A DNA stretch of 19,069 nt from Collinsella aerofaciens (GTDB taxonomy: Bacteria > Actinomycetota > Coriobacteriia > Coriobacteriales > Coriobacteriaceae): contig CAJMJM010000021.1 of assembly GCA_905213725.1 (NCBI GenBank), positions 1 through 19,069 of the forward strand, read 5' to 3'. A program made the position numbers and the translations under genes. Shown here piece by piece: positions 1 through 6,338 of the stretch. The stretch's first letter is position 1, and every line of letters begins with the position of its first letter. Below the pieces are notes generated by a model. That model did no database searches and had not been told where the DNA came from. It worked only from the letters and a program-made list of their open reading frames with translations.

Positions 1-250
1 CCTCGCCGATGAGCGAACCGAGCGCAAATGAGACGATGAGCATGGTGGTGCCGGTGGTCGCTAGCGCCTTCCCATCGATAAGGAGCATCTTTTGCATGGT
101 GCCGCCAAGGCCGATAAACAGGACGCACAGCCCCGATGCTTTCATGAGCGTGTCTTGGATGCGCGGTGTGATGAAGCGGCCGCCCGCTAATCCCAAAAGA
201 CCGCCCGCAACTAAAAGCACAACGTTGATGATTGTTCCCAAGCCCGGCAT
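1..250 (-). CDS. DUF554 family membrane protein, N-terminal part (cut by window edge)
   Basis: The frame is open from an ATG at 250 to the window edge, giving 83 residues that begin MPGLGTIINVVLLVAGGLLG. A strong AGGAGGG ribosome site lies at 254-260. The sequence is hydrophobic, with Gly-rich helices at about residues 3-24 and 37-53 and another starting near 65. The pattern 'RIQDTLMKASGLCVLFIGL' followed by 'SFALGSLIGE' is typical of DUF554 (YdfK/YqgA-like) inner-membrane proteins, whose function is unknown. The gene lies 118 nt downstream of the secreted-protein operon on the same strand, without an obvious terminator between them, but it has its own promoter candidate. The family call rests on remembered pattern similarity. 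Confidence 0.8.
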   Translation of the reverse strand, partial: MPGLGTIINVVLLVAGGLLGLAGGRFITPRIQDTLMKASGLCVLFIGLGGTMQKMLLIDGKALATTGTTMLIVSFALGSLIGE

Positions 251-328
251 GAGCCCTCCTGTATTGATGCCAACGTGGCAATCGTAGCAGAACGAAATGC
301 GAGGCACATCGCGACTCATCTAATACGT

Positions 329-357
329 TATATAAGTGGTGTTAGGAATGATGTGCA
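329..357 (-). promoter_or_regulatory. Candidate promoter for the DUF554 gene
   Basis: On the minus strand TGCACA (357-352) and TATATA (334-329) are separated by 17 nt. This gives a sigma70-like promoter with a leader of about 70 nt before the ATG at 250. A second possible extended -10 element, TGCTACGAT, lies at 289-281 (minus). Both are pattern matches only. The stretch 251-368 holds no gene. Confidence 0.35.
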
Positions 358-368
358 GCATTTAAGCC

Positions 369-1799
369 TCAGGTGGTTGTCGGGACATAGGGATAGTATT
401 CAAAGCGCAGTGTCATAAGCCGCTGCGGGGATTCAATAGCCGCGGCGATGATATTGGCATCGCGGGCACGATCAAACCCTTCGAGTTCGATCTGATACGA
501 GACGTCTTGCATAATGTCCAGACGTCGCCAGGCTAGGAGTGTGTCACCATCGAATTCCAAGGTCTTGCCTCCGTCTGGAGCAACGGCGTATAGACGCAGC
601 TTGGCGGTGGTTGCAGGGTCGACAACCGTGACCTTTTTAATTTCGTTTCGAGTATTCTTGGCGCCCAACAAGGTGAGCAGTGTTGGGGCCACGACCTCGC
701 CCGATGGCAAAAAGACGACTTCGATGGATTCAGGAAATGCGATGATAGCCGACTTGCGGACGGGCTGATTGGCGGCGGCAACTTCGATGTTCGCAGCGTC
801 GATGACCTCCGTGTGGTCGAGCGCGGCAAGCACGCAGCAGTTACCTTCATCGATCTCTTGAGGATCAGCAAGCCCCAGACTGTCCGCGAACTCGGGATCG
901 TTTGGATCGGCAGCGGGCTCATTCGGCGCTTCGAAAGAAGCTGGGACGCTGTTTGTCGGCGACGGCGTGTCGCCCGCACCTGCTTCTTTGTCCGCGCTCT
1001 CTTCTTGTATGGTTGCGTTGATGGGTTCGTCGTTTGGGGGGAGCGTCTTGGCGTCAAACGCGGAGGGGAGAATTCCGATGGCTCCGGATCCGTTCCACTC
1101 CATTTCGAGAAGCGCCGGGTCGGCAAGAATGCGTTGCCTGCTTTGCGCGCGGGCATCGATTTCAATAGGGCCTGCCTCTATCCCTCGTGTAAGGCTGAGT
1201 GATCCGGCTGGCTTCTCGAAATGAGCGTCTGTGTCTTTGGTACTGACGGCGTAGAACAGCAGGGACGCTTCTCCCGCCGCGATGGCATCGGTACCGGCTT
1301 TGGTCAGCCGCAACGATGCCGTGAATGAGAGGGTGGGCTGCGTGTCGTCTGCATTCGCGGCGGCGCAGCCCAGACATATACCGCCTCCTTTCTCAAAAAA
1401 CGTACCGTCGAAGGCGACCTTCGCTCCGTTCGCCGAGTCATCGACCGAAGCGATGTCGATGCGCAGCTCTAAATTGCATGGATCGCCATCTGCATCGAGC
1501 ACAACCGAGCGCCACGTGCAGACGGCGCACCCCGCCTGGGAGCCGTTTGCCTTGTTCGAACGATTGATATCCACGACTATCGAGCCGTCCGTATTACGAC
1601 GAAGGCATCCCGAGGTTGAGATTGCGGCCTGTGCGATCGAAAAACGCTTGCACGCAATGGCGCTCGACGGATTTGGTGCGGAGCTTAGGGCCGCTGGTAA
1701 GGAGTCTGCCATGACAGGAGTCGCCCAAGCGGCGACAGGCGTTCCGGTTGCGAGCGCGCCGCAGAGTGCGACGACGGGCAAAAGGTTCTTCGATGCCAT
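369..1799 (-). CDS. Secreted cysteine-rich protein of unknown function (476 aa)
   Basis: The ATG at 1799 has an AAGGAG ribosome site at 1805-1810. Residues 1-27 form a Sec signal peptide (hydrophobic core, cleavage probably after AWA). The N-terminal domain (about 45-245) carries Cys50, 65, 91, 94, 108, 142 and 145, including two CxxC pairs (CAVC at 91-94, CLGC at 142-145), so disulfides or a metal site are possible. Residues about 252-318 form an acidic, Pro/Ala/Asp-rich linker. A vicinal Cys pair (321-322) opens a second, beta-rich domain ending 'LRFEYYPYVPTTT'. There is no LPXTG motif or C-terminal membrane anchor, so the protein is released or held by partners. It is the last gene of the five-gene surface operon, 18 nt after the LAQTG gene. 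I do not recognise the family. Confidence 0.75.
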   Translation of the reverse strand: MASKNLLPVVALCGALATGTPVAAWATPVMADSLPAALSSAPNPSSAIACKRFSIAQAAISTSGCLRRNTDGSIVVDINRSNKANGSQAGCAVCTWRSVVLDADGDPCNLELRIDIASVDDSANGAKVAFDGTFFEKGGGICLGCAAANADDTQPTLSFTASLRLTKAGTDAIAAGEASLLFYAVSTKDTDAHFEKPAGSLSLTRGIEAGPIEIDARAQSRQRILADPALLEMEWNGSGAIGILPSAFDAKTLPPNDEPINATIQEESADKEAGAGDTPSPTNSVPASFEAPNEPAADPNDPEFADSLGLADPQEIDEGNCCVLAALDHTEVIDAANIEVAAANQPVRKSAIIAFPESIEVVFLPSGEVVAPTLLTLLGAKNTRNEIKKVTVVDPATTAKLRLYAVAPDGGKTLEFDGDTLLAWRRLDIMQDVSYQIELEGFDRARDANIIAAAIESPQRLMTLRFEYYPYVPTTT

Positions 1800-1817
1800 G
1801 GGGTCTCCTTAGCTAAT

Positions 1818-2099
1818 TTAGTGCGGCCTGTTCATGTTTTGTTTCTGGCTGTGTTTGATGTGCAGACCGAGGCCGGCGGTTCCCGCGCCTGCTGCTGCGG
1901 CGCCTGCTGCCAAGAGCCATCGTTTGTCGCCTGTCTGCGCCAACGGTTCCTCGCGGTCGCTGCGGTCGAGCTCCGAGAGGTCGACCGTCACTTGCGTGGC
2001 GGCCTGCGCCTGTTCTTGCTGGGCAAAGGCCATGGCTGGCCCAAACGCTAGGATGCTGACGGCGGCGGCCAGGGCGACGGCCTTATGCCGTGTGCGCAC
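1818..2099 (-). CDS. Tiny sortase-type surface protein with LAQTG anchor (93 aa)
   Basis: The GTG at 2099 gives a compact signal peptide (n-region VRTRHK, hydrophobic core, likely cleavage after AMAFA, residue 26). A TTG at 2129 would add 10 residues and a long polar start, so I prefer the GTG; neither has a strong ribosome site. The LAQTG motif at residues 53-57 is followed by DKR, a hydrophobic helix (about 61-80) and a basic tail (HIKHSQKQ), the layout of a cell-wall sorting signal. LAxTG is the motif associated with class E sortases of actinobacteria. After processing only about 30 residues (27-56, acidic: DLSELDRSDREE) would remain on the wall. The gene overlaps the 3' end of the upstream gene by 17 nt, suggesting translational coupling. 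No sortase gene is in the window. Confidence 0.7.
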   Translation of the reverse strand: MRTRHKAVALAAAVSILAFGPAMAFAQQEQAQAATQVTVDLSELDRSDREEPLAQTGDKRWLLAAGAAAAGAGTAGLGLHIKHSQKQNMNRPH

Positions 2100-2682
2100 C
2101 GGGCTCGACCGTCCAGGTGATCGTTGCAACCTGATCGCCTTCGCCGGTTACGCGGAAGATGTCGCGCGTGACGCGGGCGACGTTTCCGCTTGTCTTGAGC
2201 TTAATTTTGTCCGTGCCACCGGCAATGCCCTGGTAGCCCATGTCGAAGGCTGCATTCTTGGAAAGATCGAGGCCCGTTCCCTGCATTGCGGCGCTGGCGT
2301 TCTGGAGCGCGCCGTCGGGGCCGACCTTAAAGTCGATGGAGTTCTGCGCGGTTCCGGCCTTGGCGTCGGCGGCAATGGTCCAGGTGTTCATGGCGTCGAT
2401 CTTCATGTTGGTGACATGGATGCCGTAGGCCGAATGATTGTCGATGGTGGTCGCGTCTTCTGAGGGGCCCTGAAGCGTGCCGTCGGCCTTGGCGACGAAG
2501 GGAATAACCGTCGGAACTTTGAACTCAACGTTGTCGATCTCGGTCCTGACCATTACCTTCGTGGTTCCAACGCGCCCGGCTGCCATAGCTGGCGTCGGGG
2601 CGGCGCCCATTGCGAGCGCGAGCGCGAGCCCTGCGCCCACGGCGAGCGCTCTGGCTCCGTTCATGTTCCTGGTGATGTCCAT
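2083..2682 (-). CDS. Secreted WxL-like surface protein (199 aa)
   Basis: The ATG at 2682 has an AAAGGA ribosome site 7-8 nt upstream. A signal peptide covers residues 1-34/35 (cleavage near PAMA|A). The mature part is beta-rich, without Cys. It contains 'VEFKVPTVIPFVAKADGTL' (52-70), 'NTWTIAADA' (99-107) and near the C terminus 'ATITWTVEPG' (186-195). The pair W-T-I and I-T-W-x-V/L-x-P resembles the two signatures of WxL domains, which bind peptidoglycan non-covalently in Gram-positive bacteria. The match is imperfect (Ile and Val for Leu), so I call it WxL-like. It sits third in the surface operon, between the membrane-anchored 169-aa protein and the LAQTG peptide. It may be a surface-layer or pilus-like subunit, but that is inference. 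Confidence 0.75.
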   Translation of the reverse strand: MDITRNMNGARALAVGAGLALALAMGAAPTPAMAAGRVGTTKVMVRTEIDNVEFKVPTVIPFVAKADGTLQGPSEDATTIDNHSAYGIHVTNMKIDAMNTWTIAADAKAGTAQNSIDFKVGPDGALQNASAAMQGTGLDLSKNAAFDMGYQGIAGGTDKIKLKTSGNVARVTRDIFRVTGEGDQVATITWTVEPGAHTA

Positions 2683-2702
2683 GGTCGTTCCTTTCTATTC
2701 GC

Positions 2703-2719
2703 CGCGGGCCGTCCCCGCG
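2703..2719 (-). other. Small hairpin in the intergenic leader within the surface operon
   Basis: CGCGGG (2703-2708) and CCCGCG (2714-2719) pair perfectly around a 5-nt loop in the 90-nt gap between the 169-aa and 199-aa genes. No U-tract follows on the minus strand, so it is not a classical terminator. It could stabilise the 3' part of the transcript or mark a processing site, which would raise expression of the secreted genes. Confidence 0.3.
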
Positions 2720-2772
2720 ATGATTGGACGAATGCTGGTGAATTGCGTGCGGTGCCGCGTCGGCCGGAAAAG

Positions 2773-3282
2773 CTAGTTCTCGGCTTGCTCAACCCGCACC
2801 TTGACACGTGTCGGATTGCCGTGGCTGTCGAGGGTCTTGGCATCGAGCGCCTGAATCTCGATGTACGCCTCGCCTTCTTTGATGTCGCCGGCGGGGCACG
2901 TTTCGATTGTCTTGCCGGTCTCGACCACACCGGATTCGTACATGGTCTCGTCGTTTTGGATGACGCGGAATCGCTGGGGAAATTTATTGTCTTGGACGTT
3001 TTGCACGTTGACGCGCAGCTTGCCGTCCTCCTGCAGCTGAGCGACCGGTGCGACCGAAATCGTCATCATGTTGTCGCGGACGATGGCGTCGAGCTCATCT
3101 TGGATTTCCTGACGCGTTTTGCCCTCGGCCGTCGTAACCGAAGCGCCCGCCTCGGGTACGGGCTGCGACTGCCAAGCGTATAGTCCTACGGCGACAAGGG
3201 CACAGACGATGGCCAAGCAGGCAACGATGAGCTTCTTGCGACGACCCAGGCCTGCAAAGTGGGGTGGCTTCTTCGCGCTCAT
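2773..3282 (-). CDS. Single-pass membrane protein with extracytoplasmic beta-rich domain (169 aa)
   Basis: The ATG at 3282 overlaps the stop of the upstream gene (ATGA, 4 nt), with AAGGA upstream. There is a basic N terminus (GRRKK, residues 13-17), one transmembrane helix at about 18-37 and an outside domain to 169, giving an N-in topology. The outer domain starts with 'GKTRQEIQDELDAIV' (54-68), followed by alternating beta-strand patterns such as 'KLRVNVQNV' and 'AYIEIQALDAKTL'. From memory this resembles a family of short bitopic proteins in Gram-positive gut bacteria that begin the outer part with KT(K/R)xEIQxEL; no function is known to me. It follows the 98-aa gene and precedes the WxL-like gene, so it may be a membrane tether or assembly platform for the secreted products. 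Confidence 0.72.
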   Translation of the reverse strand: MSAKKPPHFAGLGRRKKLIVACLAIVCALVAVGLYAWQSQPVPEAGASVTTAEGKTRQEIQDELDAIVRDNMMTISVAPVAQLQEDGKLRVNVQNVQDNKFPQRFRVIQNDETMYESGVVETGKTIETCPAGDIKEGEAYIEIQALDAKTLDSHGNPTRVKVRVEQAEN

Positions 3283-3575
3283 GCGGCATCCTTGGCGGTA
3301 TAGATGCGCGCAAAGGTGGACGGGTTCGCTCCAAAGAGCATGTGAAGCATCAGGCGGCGTGAGTAGACAAGCTCGTCGAAGTCGGGAGGGAGCTCGATGT
3401 CGTGGATATGCGCGATGTGGTGGGCGAGCGCCGAGAACGACTCGGGGTCGCAGATCACATCGGTGGTGACGTGGTAGACCGCCGTATCGGGGAATGCCTC
3501 TTCATCGAAGGGTAAGAGATAAGGGTCGTCGTCGACCTCGATGGCGATGCCGTACTGGGGCCAGTAATATGCCAT
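3279..3575 (-). CDS. Small cytoplasmic protein, possible remnant of a DUF559/Vsr-like nuclease fold (98 aa)
   Basis: The ATG at 3575 has a strong GGGAGG ribosome site, and an in-frame TAG a short way upstream makes this start firm. There is no signal peptide or membrane segment. The N terminus 'YYWPQYGIAIEVDDDPY' resembles the central strand pair of DUF559/Vsr-type PD-(D/E)XK proteins (x-WP-x-x-G-x-A-I-E-x-D). Later segments 'VYHVTTDVICDPESF' and 'LPPDFDELVYSRRLMLHML' fit the end of such proteins in Coriobacteriia. The preceding helix and the first acidic active-site residue (Asp before the WP strand) are missing, so catalysis is unlikely. It is the first gene of the surface operon and is translationally coupled to the membrane protein. 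The nuclease-fold relation is inference from remembered patterns. Confidence 0.68.
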   Translation of the reverse strand: MAYYWPQYGIAIEVDDDPYLLPFDEEAFPDTAVYHVTTDVICDPESFSALAHHIAHIHDIELPPDFDELVYSRRLMLHMLFGANPSTFARIYTAKDAA

Positions 3576-3648
3576 GGGAACCTCCCTGCTCTTGGGCCAA
3601 AACTTCTATCGGCTTTGGCTGTCGATGCCGACCGTATCAGCCGCAACT

Positions 3649-3667
3649 TGACCAAAAGCTGACCAAA
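3649..3667. repeat. Tandem TGACCAAA direct repeat in divergent intergenic region
   Basis: TGACCAAA occurs at 3649-3656 and again at 3660-3667, 11 nt apart, so both copies face the same side of the helix. TTGAC follows at 3671 and again at 3679. It lies in the 343-nt region between the surface operon and the FAD oxidase operon and could be a binding site for a regulator. Confidence 0.3.
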
Positions 3668-3751
3668 TGCTTGACGGATTGACATCCCCGCAGGTAAAGG
3701 GCGGTAAAAAATACTTCAACTTTTTTCGAGCGACATTTTTCGATCGCTGGC

Positions 3752-3806
3752 GGCGGAACGATATGTGTCAAAAGCATCGCCTGCCGAGGAAACTCGGCCG
3801 TTCGCC
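3752..3806 (-). other. Candidate structured leader RNA of the surface operon
   Basis: Two nested stems are visible. The outer stem is GGCGGAACG (3752-3760) with CGTTCGCC (3799-3806), 8 pairs with one bulged G. The inner stem is GCCGAG (3783-3788) with CTCGGC (3793-3798), closing a 4-nt loop (GAAA on the plus strand, TTTC on the minus strand). On the minus strand it starts about 20 nt after the predicted transcription start near 3826 and far upstream of the first ATG at 3575. It matches no riboswitch class that I recognise. On the plus strand the inner loop is a GNRA tetraloop, so the element could instead belong to a plus-strand transcript for the oxidase operon. Confidence 0.3.
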
Positions 3807-3832
3807 GAATTGCATGCGCGTAAAAAACCTCA

Positions 3833-3860
3833 ATTATGGAGGCGGTCTCGAACACGTCAA
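3833..3860 (-). promoter_or_regulatory. Candidate sigma70 promoter of the surface operon
   Basis: On the minus strand TTGACG (3860-3855) and CATAAT (3838-3833), each 5 of 6 to consensus, are 16 nt apart. Transcription would start near 3826, giving a leader of about 250 nt before the ATG at 3575. The promoter is 60-90 nt upstream of the divergent oxidase gene, so the two operons share a control region. Confidence 0.45.
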
Positions 3861-3918
3861 CGAAACGATGCGGTAACATCTCCCTGCAAACACTGTAGTT
3901 AGCTAAAGGGGAGTCTGC

Positions 3919-5520
3919 ATGTCTGCAACCATCAAACCCTTCACCGATGAGTTCGAGGAATACGGTCGCGACGAGTCTCGCTCGTCGGGCGAGGCTTCGA
4001 GCATTTCGTTTCCGACATCGGAAGACGAGGTGCGCGCTATCTTGCGGCAGCTCCATGCCGACGGTGTTTCGGTGACTGTCCAGGGTGCCCGAACGGGCCT
4101 CGCTGCCGGCGCCGTGCCTCATGGCGGGCATATCCTCAACACCTCGCGCATGAATCGCTACCTTGGTCTTCGCTGCGATGACGAGGGCCGGTTTCTGCTG
4201 CGCGTGGAACCGGGCGTCGTACTGTCGGAGCTGCGCAAACAGCTGGTCAAAAAGGCGCTGCCGACAGGCGGCTGGGACCAGGCGTCGCTTCGGACATACG
4301 AGGAGTTCCAAGCTGCCCCCGAGCAGTTCTTTCCCACCGACCCCACCGAGGCATCTGCCTGCCTGGGCGGTATGGCGGCGTGCAACGCCTCCGGCGCCCG
4401 CAGCTATGCCTATGGCCCCATGCGTCCGCATGTCACGGGCCTTCACGTTGCCCTGGCGGATGGTGACCTGCTCGAGCTTCACCGCGGTGAGGTTTTTGCT
4501 CAGGGCCGTCGCCTTTCACTTGTGACGGCGGAAGGACGTTCGCTTGAGCTCGATCTTCCTGACTACACCATGCCCAAGACCAAAAATGCTTCGGGCTATT
4601 ATGTTGCGGACGATATGGACGCCATCGATCTCTTTATCGGCGCATGTGGCACGCTCGGCGTTATCACCGAGCTCGAGATCGCCCTGCAGCCTGCTTCCGC
4701 GGTTGTGTGGGGCGTGAGCTGCTTTTTCGATAGCGAGGACAAGGCCGTTGCCTTTACCGATTCCGTGCGCCCGGTCCTGTCCCACGCGGCTGCTATCGAG
4801 TATTTCGATGCGGGCGCCCTGGATATCCTTCGCCGCCAGCGCGAGCAGTCGACTGCTTTTGCCTCGCTGCCGGCACTCGACGATGAGGCAAAGGTCTGCG
4901 TCTACGTGGAGCTCGACTGCGACGACGAGGCACAGGCGACCGAGGAGCTGTACCACTTGGGATGGGTTTTGGAGCTTGCGGGCGGCCGCGACGCCGCGAC
5001 ATGGGTTGCGCGCACCGAGGTCGATCGCGAGTGCCAGCGGTTCTTCCGCCACGCGGTTCCCGAGAGCGTCAACATGCTCATCGACGAGCGTCGCCGCACG
5101 GACCTCACCATTACCAAGCTGGGTTCGGATATGTCGGTGCCCAATGCACGTCTGGCCGATGTCGTCGCCCTCTATCGTCGCACGCTGGCCGAAAGCGGGC
5201 TTGAGTCTGCCGCCTGGGGGCATATCGGCAACAACCATCTGCATGTGAATATCCTGCCGCGCGACGCGCAGGATTATCGCGCCGGCGGCGAGCTCTTTGC
5301 CCAGTGGGCGGCCGAGATCACGGCCATGGGTGGTGCCGTCTCTGCCGAGCATGGCGTCGGCAAGATCAAGGCGGGCTTCTTGGAGACGATGTACGGCCAC
5401 GAGGCCATGGTCGAATCGGCTCGACTCAAGCTCCAACTCGACCCTGCTGGACAGCTCGGCCGCGGCAACCTGTTTTCGGAGAAGCTCTTGGATGAACTCG
5501 TTCAGAAAGGGGGCGCGTGA
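3919..5520 (+). CDS. FAD-binding oxidase, GlcD/LctD type (probable lactate or 2-hydroxyacid dehydrogenase)
   Basis: The ATG at 3919 has an AAAGGGGAG ribosome site at 3905-3913. The 533-aa protein has an N-terminal FAD-binding PCMH domain with 'TVQGARTGLAAGAVPHGG' (53-70) and 'GGMAACNASGARSYAYGP' (150-167). Its C-terminal FAD-oxidase domain has 'WGHIGNNHLHVNI' (433-445) and 'SAEHGVGKIK' (475-484). The two His of HxGNNHLH and the EHG motif are the metal/substrate residues of the D-lactate dehydrogenase/glycolate oxidase family. It is somewhat longer than a typical LctD. The next gene, etfB, starts within a few nt of its stop, and etfA follows, so electrons probably pass from the FAD to the Etf in a complex like LctBCD of Acetobacterium. 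The substrate could be D-lactate, glycolate or another 2-hydroxyacid; no permease or racemase gene is adjacent. Confidence 0.88.
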   Translation: MSATIKPFTDEFEEYGRDESRSSGEASSISFPTSEDEVRAILRQLHADGVSVTVQGARTGLAAGAVPHGGHILNTSRMNRYLGLRCDDEGRFLLRVEPGVVLSELRKQLVKKALPTGGWDQASLRTYEEFQAAPEQFFPTDPTEASACLGGMAACNASGARSYAYGPMRPHVTGLHVALADGDLLELHRGEVFAQGRRLSLVTAEGRSLELDLPDYTMPKTKNASGYYVADDMDAIDLFIGACGTLGVITELEIALQPASAVVWGVSCFFDSEDKAVAFTDSVRPVLSHAAAIEYFDAGALDILRRQREQSTAFASLPALDDEAKVCVYVELDCDDEAQATEELYHLGWVLELAGGRDAATWVARTEVDRECQRFFRHAVPESVNMLIDERRRTDLTITKLGSDMSVPNARLADVVALYRRTLAESGLESAAWGHIGNNHLHVNILPRDAQDYRAGGELFAQWAAEITAMGGAVSAEHGVGKIKAGFLETMYGHEAMVESARLKLQLDPAGQLGRGNLFSEKLLDELVQKGGA

Positions 5521-5522
5521 AG

Positions 5523-6338
5523 ATGAGCGAATTCCATATGGTGGTGTGCGTCAAGGCGGTGCCGGGAAGCACCGAGGTCAAGATGGACCCCAAGACCAAT
5601 ACGATTGTGCGTGACGGCAAGCAGGCGGTCATCAGCCCGTCCGATGCAAGCGCTCTGGAATGCGCGCTGTCGCTCAAGGATGACTTTATCGGCTTTGGCA
5701 TGGATGTGCGCGTGACGGTGGTGTCGATGGGCATCCCCGCGACCGAGTCACTGCTGCGCGACTGCATCGCCCGCGGCGCCGATGACGCGCTGTTGCTGAC
5801 CGATCGCGCCTTTGCGGGTGCCGATACCTTGGCTACCACCTATGCCCTCAAATGTGGCATCGAGGCGCTCGACGAGGACTTTGACCTGCTCATTTGCGGC
5901 AAGATGGCAGTTGATGGCGATACGGCCCAGATTGGTCCCGAGCTTGCCGGAGCCTTTGAGATTCCCTGCGTGACCGACGTGAGTTGCGTGCAGGGCGCGG
6001 GCTTTACGACCTGCGGCTCGCTGGCGCTTGTCCACGGCTGTGACGCCGGCGAGGAAACGGTGTATCTGGAGATGCCGTGCGCGATGACGACTGCCAAGGA
6101 GATTGGCCAGCTGCGCATGCCGAGTATCGCTGGCATTCGCGCGGCCGAGGAAGCGGACGTGCGCGTGGTCGGCGCTGCCGACGTGAACGCCGACCCCTCG
6201 CGTTGCGGTCTTGCCGGTTCGCCGACGCAGGTCGTGCGCTCGTTTGTGCCCGACCGCGACCAAACGTGTGAGACTGTTGAGGGCACGGCGTCCGAGCAGG
6301 CGGCAAAACTCGCCAAGATTATCGAGGGGATGGCATAG
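5523..6338 (+). CDS. etfB: Electron transfer flavoprotein beta subunit
   Basis: I choose the ATG at 5523 (271 aa) because AAAGGGGG at 5506-5513 is well spaced for it; a GTG at 5517 overlaps the upstream stop and is too close to the ribosome site. The protein starts with the ETF nucleotide-binding fold ('HMVVCVKAVPGS', 5-16), then 'SPSDASALECAL' (38-49) and 'GKMAVDGDTAQIGPELA' (126-142). The DGDTAQ(I/V)GP motif is the one seen in EtfB of bifurcating/confurcating complexes, where beta carries an additional FAD instead of AMP. It partners with EtfA encoded directly downstream with no gap, and with the FAD oxidase upstream. It acts in the cytoplasm. Confidence 0.93.
   Translation: MSEFHMVVCVKAVPGSTEVKMDPKTNTIVRDGKQAVISPSDASALECALSLKDDFIGFGMDVRVTVVSMGIPATESLLRDCIARGADDALLLTDRAFAGADTLATTYALKCGIEALDEDFDLLICGKMAVDGDTAQIGPELAGAFEIPCVTDVSCVQGAGFTTCGSLALVHGCDAGEETVYLEMPCAMTTAKEIGQLRMPSIAGIRAAEEADVRVVGAADVNADPSRCGLAGSPTQVVRSFVPDRDQTCETVEGTASEQAAKLAKIIEGMA

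Noticed and set aside
301..356. Inverted repeat GCACATC/GATGTGC upstream of the DUF554 gene
   Set aside because: It is only 7 bp with arms about 40 nt apart, and it overlaps the promoter candidate. This is too weak to call a structure.
3667..3876. 69-codon plus-strand frame in the divergent intergenic region
   Set aside because: It has no ribosome site, crosses the promoter and structured region, and shows no domain pattern.
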